A stretch of DNA of 64,000 nucleotides, taken from positions 62,001-126,000 of the forward strand of contig MU839086.1 in assembly GCA_030685235.1 (NCBI GenBank), read 5' to 3'. This stretch comes from Copromyces sp. CBS 386.78. Lineage: Eukaryota > Ascomycota > Sordariomycetes > Sordariales > Sordariaceae. Under the pieces are notes generated by a model. It had not been told where the DNA came from, ran no database searches, and saw nothing but the letters and a program-made list of their open reading frames with translations. Position numbers and translations under genes: made by a program. The stretch's first letter is position 1. Each line of letters starts with the position of its first letter. Below, piece by piece: positions 22,552 to 33,779 of this stretch.

Positions 22552-23546
22552 TCATTGCATGTCCATGTCAAAGGTTGGTGGTGAGTTGCATTCAGACAGC
22601 GGCGTTCCCACCGGTGTCAACTGCATTCCCAAGCCATAAAGAGCGGCGCCTGAGCTCACACATCGCTTGTGCTGTTCCTTTTGGAACTGGGATTGTGGCT
22701 GCGCCGCCGCCGCAGGAGGAGACAGGAGAAGAGCCTGCCTTCCGGCGCGCTCCATATCGCTCAGCGCATCCCCGATCAAGCGCTCATCCCACAGGGGAAG
22801 GATGCGGTAGTTCAAGTCCTCCATGATGATCCGTTCCGTAATGTTGATCTGCTCGCACGTCCACAGGTTGTTACCCCATGCGGAGCGGTAGTATTGGGTC
22901 GGCGCGTGGGAGTCCTCCAGGAACTTGGTAGCGATAATGAGCGCGGCGAGCACGATGACCTCGGGCTTGACGCAGTCGATGTGGAGGTGACTGGCGGCCG
23001 TCGGGTTTGCCGGAAGGGTGTAGCGCTTTGACTGTTGGTGCTCGGTGGTGGAACCCGAACCTTCCTGACGAGAGGGTGGGCAGCGCAGGCGCCAGTTCAG
23101 CGCAAATTTAGAGCTGAGGGAGTCTAGAACGCAGACGGCGAGAGCGATCTCGTCCAGCTTCAAGCCTGTGCGTGTGAGCAACTCGTGGACAAGGGACACA
23201 GAAGGCAACGACAGGGACGCAGCAGGTGGGATGAGGTTCACGAGGTGAACCACAGGACCTATAAAGTGAGAGATGTCAGTACAAGGTCGCACGAAGACAG
23301 TCACCAAGATCACTTACCTAGTAGTTCTGAGTCCAGAAGTCCTCCATTTTCCACGAGTGACCGGGGGCTCTGTGGGACTGACGAATTGCGGGAGGAGGGG
23401 GGCGGTGTGGGGAGGTTCGACAGGGGTTGATAGGTACGGGCAAAATATTCTTCGTCAAAGTCGAAATCAGAGTCGTCGTCCGTGATGCAGTCGTTGTGCT
23501 CGTCGCGAATAACACGGTCTTCCACTGGGGTCGTTAGGGATGGCAT
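22552..23546 (-). CDS. Cyclin of the Pho80/PCL type (partner of a Pho85-like kinase)
   Basis: Two exons (23546-23318 and 23258-22552) with a 59-nt intron (GTAAGT donor, TTTATAG acceptor) join as SELL-GPVVHLVN and give 311 aa. The N-terminus is acidic, with DDDSDFDFDEEYFA. The cyclin box runs from about residue 80 to 235: VVHLVNLIPPAASLSLPSV, then DEIALAVCVLDSLSSKF, VIVLAALIIATKFLED and WTCEQINITERIIMEDLNY. The ALIIATKFLED helix and the Asn-Ile-Thr-Glu helix are typical of PHO80-like cyclins that activate Pho85 in nutrient and cell-cycle signalling. The segment around residues 120-140 carries a small insertion rich in Ser/Gln. The C-terminus (about 250-311) is Gln/Ala-rich and low in complexity. 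Which Pcl subfamily it belongs to cannot be decided from the sequence. Confidence 0.85.
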
Positions 23547-26500
23547 CTTGTTTGATTAACGAGTGTCGTTATGTATCGTAGATGTGCTGTTTCCTTCTTT
23601 CCTCCTATTGACTTCTCTTGTTCGTTCTTTTCTTGGTGGCTCTTGTTCTTGTTTTTTTTTCCCTCTTGGATGTGATGGATATATCCAGGGCTCACTCAGG
23701 GTCGCCGGGGTCCAGTGCTTCCAGGAGGGCACGACTGAGGGTAGCAGTTCCAAGGGCTGCTCATATTCACCCGGAAAAGGGACTTTATGGAACAGTGACT
23801 TGAATCACGCGACGGGTTGCGGATCAGATGCGTCGTCTCACGGGAGAAGGCGGCGGAAGCGGTGTTGCGAGTGAGGTGCTATTATACACAATGACTGAAA
23901 GAAGCTGAGGCCAAGGTCTCCAACACGAGGTCTCAGGTCGTACACCTGTCACGAGGCAGACCGCAAAGAGCGTTTAAATTTTGTGAAAAATAAAGATGAC
24001 GAGCTTGTCCAAGGTAGAAGACGTCGTGGGAGAGGATGTGAGAGAAGGGGGGGAGGTGGTGGGCATATATGTACATGTACCTCGACCGAGGATGGCGGCA
24101 GCGATGCAGCTTCATCAATGGTTCACAACATCAGCTCTTCTCTGGGATGCAAAGAGGAGTCTGGAGACAGCGGCCAGGATTCCAGAGGTCGGGATGGAGG
24201 CCGGGATATTGGTGGAGGCTGGCTTGGCGGTCGTTTCGTCAGATGCCCGTTTCCTAGTGTCCACTCGCCAATTGCCCCCTGCTTGCCCTGCCCTGCAGCC
24301 CCTGTCAGATGCATGGGCTCCAGCAGACCCAGTGGAAGCAGACCCGGACAAGCAAAAGACCCGACTCCAGCAGCGACTGTCGCTCTTTCCACTTTGCTTC
24401 TTCGGTCTGCAAAATGGCAATGGTGGCCCAGGTGGCAGTTTCTTTAACTTGACAATTGAGGGTCACCACCTAACGGCATCAGATCCCACCGTGCGCTGCA
24501 GCATCCGATGTTCGTGACGAACCTGCGAGATGCCATCTCAGGTCAGGATTGTCAGGATTGTCAGGCACTCCAGGGCCAAGCGTCCAAGCCGATCAGGGGA
24601 TACGAGTTCTAAGTTTGTGTTCCTGGCCATCTGGACACTGCTGAATAAACGACGGGCATTGAGACAAAAGCCGATGATTCCATGCTCGCACTTTCTCCAG
24701 TCCTCGATACGGTGCGGATTCCACCATGATCACCTCCACCTTTTACCTTTCATCTCTAAAAAGGGCAACAAGGCACACGAGGCGGCCCGGTCGGCAGATG
24801 ACACAGCATGAGGTGGGGATTTCTGGGATAACTCCGAGGCTCAGACATGCCAGCATCGTCTGTTTTCCCGTCCGTTTGTGTCTCACAAGACTGCCCTGGG
24901 CTGCCCTGAGCTCACCTGGTATACGGGTATACGGTTATAAACTGGGCTGTCGGAAACAGAGACAGTCAGCCATGGCGTCCCTAACAAACCACACAACCAC
25001 ATAAGGAAGATCCGAACCTGGACCAAGCGAAATGGCGTGTTGAGGCGCAGAACCGCGGAGGCGGCCGCTGGAGCTCGGAGCCATTGGCACACAGTACTGT
25101 AGTAGTGTAGCGCACACTGGCAGACAACCGGACCGCCTTGGCCAGAACTCTTGGGGATCGCTTGAAAATTGCATGTCGGAATGTTCAGTCAGTGGACTTG
25201 CAAGGAGTCGTTCGGTGGGCCCTGCCATCGTGAACGCCACTGCAATGGCATCCCGAGAACCAAAGTTCGGGGCGGCTCTGATGATCACGGCTGACGACAA
25301 AGGTGGACAATTGCACACATAAATCAATATGGATGCCAGAGGCGGGCAGATCACAGAGTCTGCTCTGTCAGGCTGGAAGTGATTCATTGCTTGTTAGAGT
25401 GAAAAGGTGCATGGAGGCTGACGACTCCCCAATTTGGATGAAAGGGGTAGTTGCCGATAGCTGCAAGCCCTATACAGCGGTCGCTTACCCTTCCGCCTGC
25501 ATAGAGGTAAAGACGGGACCATCACAACCAAGGGTTGAGGCCGGTTAGTTTATCAAGATGGCTCATTTGAGGAAACATCATCAACCAACATTGAACATGC
25601 CGTTGCAACGAGCATTGGTCTTTCCGTTCTATACCGCCCCTTCCACTATTCGCGCACATGTATAGCTGCCTTTCGTCAACAACCCCCCCACACCATCCAC
25701 TGTTCCTTTCGATTTTCATTATTCTACGTTTTGATACATTTTTCTTCGGGTAGGCGCAGAGAGGTGTGGTCCGGTAGATTCGGTTCTTGCCTTTTCGACT
25801 AGCACGAGAAAACATTACGTCACTTCTAGCTCTGAACCGCCATTTGACATCTTCTTCCGACAGTTGACATCTCTATATCGTCTGTAAAGGCCACAGACCT
25901 CGGACGACCAAGAGAAGGGATGGCTTAGGGCAGACCTATCACGTCGGTGGAGATCCCTCAAACTCGAAAACTGAGCACATAGCGGTCAGTGCAAGACATG
26001 ACGGATAACCCCGCCTCAAGACTAAGAATTTTAAGGTAACTGTTGCCGAAAACCCTCCCTCGTGTTCTCTCGCTCTTGTAACCAAACGCCACAACCTGCA
26101 GCTAGGGCAATTATACCCACGCTTTTCTTGCCTGAACTAGTCAGGCATTGGCTCGCAGTGCATATCCCTAAGAGGATACCTTCACGCTTTTTAAGTTGCT
26201 GCTGAGCCTACCGCCAGGACCGCCGGCTTGCGCCAAGCAGTTGAACTACAGCTGAGACCGTCCTAAAACGAACAAGGGAAAGAAAGAGAAAAAACAAAAA
26301 CAAAAAAAACAAGTGAGACAAAAAAGCCAGGAAAGAGGTTTAAAGAGCGACCCAACGTCCCGGGAACATGGAAGATGAAAAAAATGAAAGGCTTTTCACT
26401 CTTCGGGCCTTCAGGGTCCTTTCCTGGCGGAGTCTTTTCGCTACACGTATTCGTAGCGGAAGCTACCGCTCGTATTTAGCGATCTCCCAAGAAAGCAAGC

Positions 26501-28438
26501 GCGCTCGGCGCAAAGCCTCACTGCCCCCATGTCACTTGCTGTCGTAAGATGAAGACAGCGGACGGCCACCTCACCAACAAGCGAGGCCCACGGGGACTAC
26601 GACAACGGTGGATACCATCTCGGCGGCTCTTTCGGTACCCGGAAGAGGTTTGTTCGCAACACAGCGAGTCACGGTGGTTTGCGGTGGTGATCCCCTTGCC
26701 CTTGGCGTTGTTGTTTTTTCCCCTCGAGGTCCAGGTACGGCTCGTAGCCTCGTACGGGTACGGCGGCGCCATTGTAACCACTCCCGACGATTTGCGGCGG
26801 CGCTAATTTCAGCCTCTTCCGGCGGGACCAGGCTTAATCTGGTGGACAAGGCCGACGTACGGGGCCCCGTACCGTCCTGTTTGGGTGGCGTGGCTTTGAT
26901 GGGTTTGTACTGCTCGTCGTTCTTTTTCTCCAGGCAGACGTCGACTGCTTCCGATTCACTCTGACGGCGGAGTTGTTATGAACGAACAGCTACTCAAAAG
27001 GGAAGTAGAGAAGGGTCTCGAGAGGGTGAACATCGGTCGACTCACAGATCTACGACGACAATCCACAACATGCCATCGTGTATCCATTTGGAACCATATC
27101 GATTCGTCCATTTCTAACCATTCTTGTTATGATTCTTTTCCTCCCAAAATCTCACCCAGCAGAGCTGACTTGTTGGTGACACAAACTGAAGCTTTTACCC
27201 ACAATGGTTTGCTTACTTACATTGAGAACGCATGATTATTGATTCCGACAACGGCTGATGTCTTTTTGCAATTCCCGAAGTCAAAGATCAAGGACATATT
27301 CACAACCAGGATAACAATTATCGCAATTCATCGACTTGGAAAGATTCCATTTTCCGGCAATGGGGACGGTCACTCTGATTCATATAGTCTAGTACTTGGT
27401 TCACCGAACCTGGCTACGCACATGTGAACCCAATTTTGCCTGAAGCTAACGATAATCAGAATCACACACCACACTTGCCGTGAGCATGGAGACACCAAAA
27501 AGCTGCCTTCATATCAGCAGCCTAGACCACCGGTTCGGGATATTTTTCTGTCTATACTACTACCCAAGCCCTCTCGTGCGAGCTGGCGGGCCATCCCACT
27601 ACCGACTTTTCTCATCACACATTATTCTTCCACCGTCACATCCTCCGGCGTACATAGCTCGGCTAGATTCGAGCGGCTGTACGAGGGGGTAAAGTTGCAA
27701 GCCACGTGTGTCACTCTCCGCTTGCGTTATGATGTGATATTACAGACTATTTGTTTACTGCGTGTGTTGTGAACTCTCGACTTCCCAGTGGCTGTAGGTA
27801 CGAAGTTACATACCTACCGAGAGAGAAAAACCAAACACACAAAAATCCTGGACGCCGATCTCGCCATCTGTGCATGGAATTGTTCCAGACCGGACATTTC
27901 CTCCCGATCGACCGACCGATTGAACTCCTAGCTGAGAGCTGCCGAACACCAAGATTTACGTCAAAACCAATGCGTAGAAACCAATCAGCACAGCTTCAAC
28001 CACTCCCAACCAAGACCAAAAGTAAAAACATAACGCCTTGTTCACCAATTACCAATTACCCGCCTTCTACAGGCTCGGCTAGTGACATCTAATTGCAAAC
28101 CAAACGGACCCGGAATTGCCTGTTCAACTCGCGGGACTTGACAGTTGACACCACCATATCCAAACTGATTCACCCCTCAGGACCAAGCGCTTGTCTCCCC
28201 CCTAGGGCTGACAGGGTGAGACCGTGGGTGGCCGAACCAGCTCCGTTAGTAAAACCAATAGTTCATATGAACTAAAGTAGTTGCAGCTTACTTGCGTTTT
28301 GCGTTTACAGTTTTTACTAGTTGGTGCTACGTAGCGTAGGTGTGGGCATCTGGTTAGACATGGAGCGATGAAGCGAGATGATCTGAGCTGAGCTGAGCTG
28401 ACTACGCTTGTCAAGTCTTGGGGGTTTTCTTTCTTTCT

Positions 28439-28479
<41 letters not shown>

Positions 28480-29135
28480 CAAATTACGGTAGCTGTCCAA
28501 CAATAGCTCTATGGTGGGGGTTTGATGTTGATGTTCTGAGCAACATTTACAGACTGACAGAGAGACTAGAGGGAGTTCATGGGACTGTGAGCAAAAAGAA
28601 TTCAGCAGGTAGTTATCTCGACATCAGCATCATCAATCCGAACAAGAAAGAAGCATTTATTCTCCTCCCAGTCCTCACAATTACCCCCCTAAGTAAGCTA
28701 TAAACCCTAGAGCGACCAAAGAAAAAAAGCGCTACCTGTAGGGTGTTTTCATCCACCTTATCCCTACAAGGAAGCCTTATATCTATCACGGCGAAAGAAT
28801 CTAGGGCCGAGCACGTAGACCAATCGAACTCTCGTCAGAAGGGAAACCTTTTTGCTTCATCCGCCACGCCGCCAGCTACCATTCATACCAATATATCTCA
28901 TCCCAAAATACGTGACTTCGTTCCGTACACCGTTACTTCAACCCGTTCTCAACTTCCGAAAAGCAAAAGTAATCACACCAGCTCGCCAATACCTCCATTT
29001 TCCATGTCTTTCTAGTCCAGCTTCTTATACCTCCGGCCTGGACCCAACCATCCTGTACATTTCCCGTTCCACTCCCACTTCCACTTCAAACAATCCACTT
29101 TGCTATATGTCGCCCGCTCCGCCCAAGTCATCCAA
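23547..29135. other. 5.6 kb gene-free region of normal composition
   Basis: This stretch lies between the cyclin start and the 3' end of the Zn2Cys6 gene and is not AT-rich or RIP-like. Open frames on both strands are under about 175 codons and overlap one another. They show neither recognisable domains nor splice-linked extensions. Local features are an A-rich run (26280-26325), a hairpin CGCTAC/GTAGCG (26449-26468), a GAGCT tandem (about 28384-28400) and a 39-nt T run (28441-28479). It probably contains the cyclin promoter and may hide a non-coding RNA or a fast-evolving small gene. Confidence 0.55.
28441..28479. repeat. Homopolymer of 39 T
   Basis: An uninterrupted run of T preceded by CTTTCTTTCTGG. 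On the minus strand it would be a poly(A) tail, as left by a retroposed transcript, but I cannot see a source sequence or target duplication. Length may vary with sequencing. Confidence 0.8.
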
Positions 29136-32100
29136 CTAAGCACCAGGGTGTCTGAGCATATCGTAAAGCACCTGATCCTCGTTCCCAATGTGGCTGCTGT
29201 ACGTATTACTCGACAGGTTCATCGACCTATGATGAGGCTGCTGGTGGCTACCGTACGCCGCAGCATTGGTCGCAGCGGCCGCGTTGTGGGCATGCGAGCT
29301 CGTCGAGGCCCCCGTCGAGTAGCCGTTGTTCGCGCTGCTGCTGGCTCCGGTGGAGCCGTAACCGGTCGACGAAGGATTAGTAGTCGAGCCGAAGCCGCCA
29401 TAGCCCCAGTTTTGCGTCTGCTGCTGTTGTTGTTGTTGTTGTTGTTGGTGTTGTGGCTGTTGCTGCTGCTGCGTGCTCGTGGTGTGCGACTGGCTCGTGT
29501 AGCTGTTGTAGCTTGGCTGCTGCTGTTGGACCTGCTGTCGCTGCTGCTGGGCTTGTGATTGCTGCGCGTGATGTTGCTGTTGCTGCTGGGCGTAGGCGGC
29601 GGTGGAGGACCTGGTCTGGGTCATGGATTGCGGCCTGACGTTGAAGCCCTGGAGGGAACTGGATTGTTGGGTGTTCGAAGAGGGCACGTTATACGAGTTT
29701 GAAGCCGATGTAGTTGGATTAGTATCGTAAGTCGAGCGAGTACTGCTTCGCGTTTGGGGAACAGACGTACTTGAACCCCATTGTGACGTGCTTGGAGCCG
29801 CCGTCGCAGTGTTCGTGTTGTATGAGGAGGCCGTGGGCTGCGCTGCTGATAAGCTTGCTACTGGCGTTTTGGTACTTGACCGCGTGTTGTAAGTGTCATA
29901 GGACGAATAAGAGTTGGACGTAGTAGATGGCGGATTAGTATAGGGTTCATAGTTCATACGAGTATTCGTGGCTTCGGTCCTGCTAGTGGACGTAGGATAT
30001 TGCGAATAGTTGTCGTAATTACCAACCGAGCTCGAGGCTGTAGCGCCTGTGTTGGACTGGTAGCTAGAGTTGTCCGTATGAGATTGAGAAGTTTGCAGCT
30101 GGCTATGCCGTCCTGACACACTGGTTTGCTGCTGTACCGGTGTATGGTTCTGGCTTCGGTTGCCCTGCCGAGACGATGTACCAACGGTCTGGGCCGCTGC
30201 TTGATAGGGCGAGGTGCGCGCCTGTTGTTGGGTGGTCTTTTGGACAGGAATAGTAGGCTGAGGGACTGGCGTCCAGCTTGTGGTTTGCCGCAGATCGTCA
30301 AATGCTTGTGACACCGGTTGTTGTACAGTATTCTGGGCTCTATGTTGCGTCGTATTTTGCCCTGACGTCTGCGGCGCAGCTGGTACTGGTTTCCTTGCCC
30401 TCGAAGCCCTAGGAGAGGGCTTACTCTGGTAGGCGGGCGGGATAACAGGTACCGGCACAGGAGTCCAGCTTTCCGTTGGAGCATGCGTTCTGTGACCGCT
30501 CGTGGCGCCGCTGTGCAATGATGGCCCTGAAGGCAAACTGCGTCTTGTCCTACTGCCCGACTGTGTTGAGCTGGACTGCTGGGCGTAGTGAGATGTGTGC
30601 TGAACGGGGGGAGATTGCTCAACAACAGGTACGGGCTCAGGAATCGGCTCTGGCTCGGGTACCGGTGCCGGAGCCGGCTCAGGCTCAGGCTGAGGTTGGG
30701 TGTATGAGAAGTTGTGCAAAGAATTATCATTAACCGAGGAATGCAAATAGTCCATGGTTGCAGGTGCGACGCCGGTGTGAGTTATTTCGGGAGTAGCCGA
30801 AGCGTCCACCGATGAGTTGAAATGCGAATAGAGATCGGAAGGTTGATGATATGCTGTGGATGATTCCAGCGGAGGCGAGACCAGCCCAGATGTCGGCAGT
30901 CCATGTGGCATATTATCAATCAGCTCATGATTGTCTTGTTCTTGGTTAAAGGGTTCATGGCTAGCCGGTTCACCATGAACCGGCTCATTATGAAAACCCG
31001 GCGACCCTAAGCCTTCCGGCTCGTCCTCGACTTCGATGACTGCAGGCTCGGGCTGGGCCTCTGCCTCTGCATCTGACCCTGCAAAAATGTCTTTCACTTT
31101 CCTCTCGAGAGCATAGTGGCATTGCGACCCCGATGTCGTACATTGGAAGCAAGATGGCTTCTCCTTGTTGCACTGTAAACTGGTCAGGGACAAATCAAGC
31201 ATAAGGGGATGTTGGTCAAACGAACCGGTATTTTACGATCGCGGCAAGGATCGCATTTCCCTCTGGTGATTTTCTCCTTCTTCTTCTTCTTGCTACCCGA
31301 CTGGGCAACGGCCTCCTGAGTGTCCGCCGCTTCCAACTTCTTCTTCTTAGACTTCTTCTTCGGGGGGTTAGTCGGCGGTGTCGATGGTGCTACGGCTGCC
31401 TGGGCAGCTGGAGCAGCTGGAGCATTGTCTCCCTGGTCCTTTTCGGGGTGCACGATGCGGAGTCGCTCGGCACCGTACTTCTTGAGCATAGTCAACGACT
31501 CCTGCTGAAGTTCAGGGGCTTGGTTGGCGAAGATGTTGAACTGTTCGGGGGAAAGGGTCTTCGGGTCAATGTCGCCCGACTCGAGTAGATCAATGGCTAC
31601 CGTGCGACGCCTAGCTGCCTCGGCAGGAGGAATATTGAGAATCGAATGAACATGAACGCCCTCATCGGCCGCAGCCGGGGCTTGACCGACAAGTCCTTCC
31701 GGATAGGTGCTGTAGCCATTTTGAGTATCACCGCCTGCATGGCTGTTGTAAAGAGGTCGTTCAGATCCTTGTCCGACTGGTAGTGCACCTGGCATCTCTG
31801 GGGGAAGAACACTCCCATCGGGACCGACAGCAGCCGCGTCCTTCTTCTTGCGGCGCTTCTTGGGTTGAGTACCATCCCCTTCGGGACCACCTTCGCCTGC
31901 CGGACGCTTCCTCCGGGGTGGTTTTGGCGCATTGGGATCCCGAGGGGGTCTCGGTGCCTTGGGTGGCTTTGGCTGTTTAGGGGGCCTGGGCGGCTTCGGC
32001 TCCTTGGGCTTCTTTTCCTTTCGTTGTTGCACATGCTTGGGTTCACGAGGAGCCGGCGGAGGCACCAAGAGTGTAATAAGCTGTCCTACTGTTTTGTGAA

Positions 32101-32858
32101 GAGGCGTGTGGTCGTACTTGACTTCGATGACCCTCGGCCCCTTCAGGAACGCAATCGTTACTGACCCTCTGCAGTCAAAAGCCGGACGACCTGTATGTCC
32201 TGTTAGCTCAAAGTCCCCTATGTTGATGCCCAACAACGCCAACGTGGTGGCAAACACCAGCGAAGAACCTACTCAGGTTGACAGCATCCTGGGTATCCGG
32301 TTTCTGGCTCCATTCGCCGATGACGGCTCGGGCAGGATTCTTGGCATTCTGGCGACTCCAAGCTTGCCATGAATCCTTGCAGATGTATCCAAATGTCCAC
32401 CCCTGCTCGCCGCGCGAGACCTGGCGCACCGTCCAGCTACTCCCATCGATTTCACCCAGCGTCGTGATGATATGCTTCGCGACCGATTTCTGCAAGACGT
32501 GGTCGTCCGAGGGCTGGTTGATCAACGCATCGATCGCTTTAATCTGCCGCGTTGGTTGGTTTCCGTTGACATTGACATGGCCGTTAGCGTCTACTCCCCC
32601 AGGTGCACCCGGCGCTACGCTGGATCGCGCTCCTCCCAATGACGGATCGATCGAGGCGGCTTGCTCGAGTTGCTCGTTCTCGGGCTCGGTGACTGGGATG
32701 TGGAACACGCTGGTTGAGCGCAGCTCTAACGTGACTGAAACATGCTCGGCTCTCTTTTCCGTGACCTTCGTGCTGAATACGCTGCGCAGTTGCTCCTTAA
32801 GCTCGAGGACGGAACCGCACGAAGGATTGGAGTTGGAGGCCCCTAGCAACGCCTCCAT
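29136..32858 (-). CDS. Large putative regulator with a mid-protein Zn(II)2Cys6 cluster
   Basis: Three exons (32858-32273, 32190-31226, 31172-29136) give 1,195 aa. Intron 1 (82 nt) has GTAGGT and a GCTAAC branch point; intron 2 (53 nt, GTTCGT donor) splits the zinc cluster. The spliced cluster CDPCRDRKIPC-NKEKPSC-FQC-TTSGSQC (about residues 507-535) has exact Cx2Cx6Cx6Cx2Cx6C spacing, the fungal binuclear DNA-binding form. Such clusters are usually N-terminal. Here about 500 residues precede it, including a folded-looking segment (about 150-230) with WTFGYICKDSWQAW, FDCRGSVTIAFL and YDHTPLH, then a Lys/Pro-rich stretch (about 240-310). The C-terminal 650 residues are Ser/Thr/Gln-rich with polyglutamine near the end, like activation or phase-separating domains. 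Nuclear transcription factor is inference; targets are unknown. Confidence 0.85.
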
Positions 32859-33779
32859 TATGATTGATTTCCGACCACTGCTGTGATGCCCTGTTAGGTG
32901 TTTTGACGGGCCGAGTCAGACCAGGTGGAAATGACGCCGAGTTTCGCTACGTGATCGCTGTGATGAATCGACGACAAAAGGCGCAGCAGTCGGACAGCCG
33001 TCGCGGGAAATGGTTGTGGTCGGGATAAGAAATTGAGGCGGTTGTCGCGATGATTCCCACCCGCCATGCGCGTCGTTCTGCTTTGGAGGAACGCGGGCAG
33101 CTCGAAAATGGTGGAGACGATTAAAAGTAAGGTTCGCTTTGGGTGCACTGGCCCGGATGGTTAGCACGTGACCTCCGACCCACCATATAGGTCTAGCCCA
33201 CAGAGCCACTCCTTCAGCTAGATTCTTACCCAATACATCCACTTTTTGGTACAGAGTACTTGAGTTCTTGGTATCCCGCTTTCGCGCATCACGTGCATCA
33301 TTTGACAGCTTCAGTCTATCTTTTATTTTTTGGACCGGACGTGTGGGCGTGCCGCTGTAGTGTACACTAAAAGAATTGCGACTGCCCAAAAATGTAACAC
33401 AACTTAAAGCAGTGATGGACCGTGCTTCAGGGCCTCACCTCACTGTATGCTGTTACGGGCGGCCAGTAAGGTATCAAGAACATCAGGGTTAGGGTTAACT
33501 CCCATTTTATACCCCAAGTAGGACAACTTCGATAACTCTTACATCTTCCCTAACGTCGTCACGATAGGACCAAGCAGAGGGCTGAAAATGAAAATTCATT
33601 TATCAGTGGTTGATATTAATGCCCAGCTCGGCATTATGGCCTTTTTATTACCAGCAACTATCGTTACTGTCCTGTGACAACGCCTGGCCTAAATCCTCAA
33701 TCCACACAACCTGACGAAAAATAACAAGACTCCTACACTCCCGCCTGCTAACAAAAATAATAAAAAAACAATCCCACAA
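32859..33779. other. Intergenic region between the Zn2Cys6 gene and Ku70
   Basis: About 920 bp that should contain the promoter of the Zn2Cys6 gene (minus strand) and the 3' UTR of Ku70. No TATA box or family motif is clear. A short AGGGTTAGGGTTAAC stretch (about 33484-33499) resembles two telomere units. Confidence 0.5.

Noticed and set aside
23996..24517. 173-codon + frame upstream of the cyclin
   Set aside because: No domain, overlaps open frames on the other strand, and lacks splice-linked continuation.
29954..30730. 258-codon minus frame inside the Zn2Cys6 gene
   Set aside because: Alternative frame of the Ser/Gln-rich exon 3; the main frame is supported by splicing and the zinc cluster.
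33484..33499. Two telomere-like units AGGGTTAGGGTTA
   Set aside because: Too short to indicate a former chromosome end; could occur by chance or as a promoter box.
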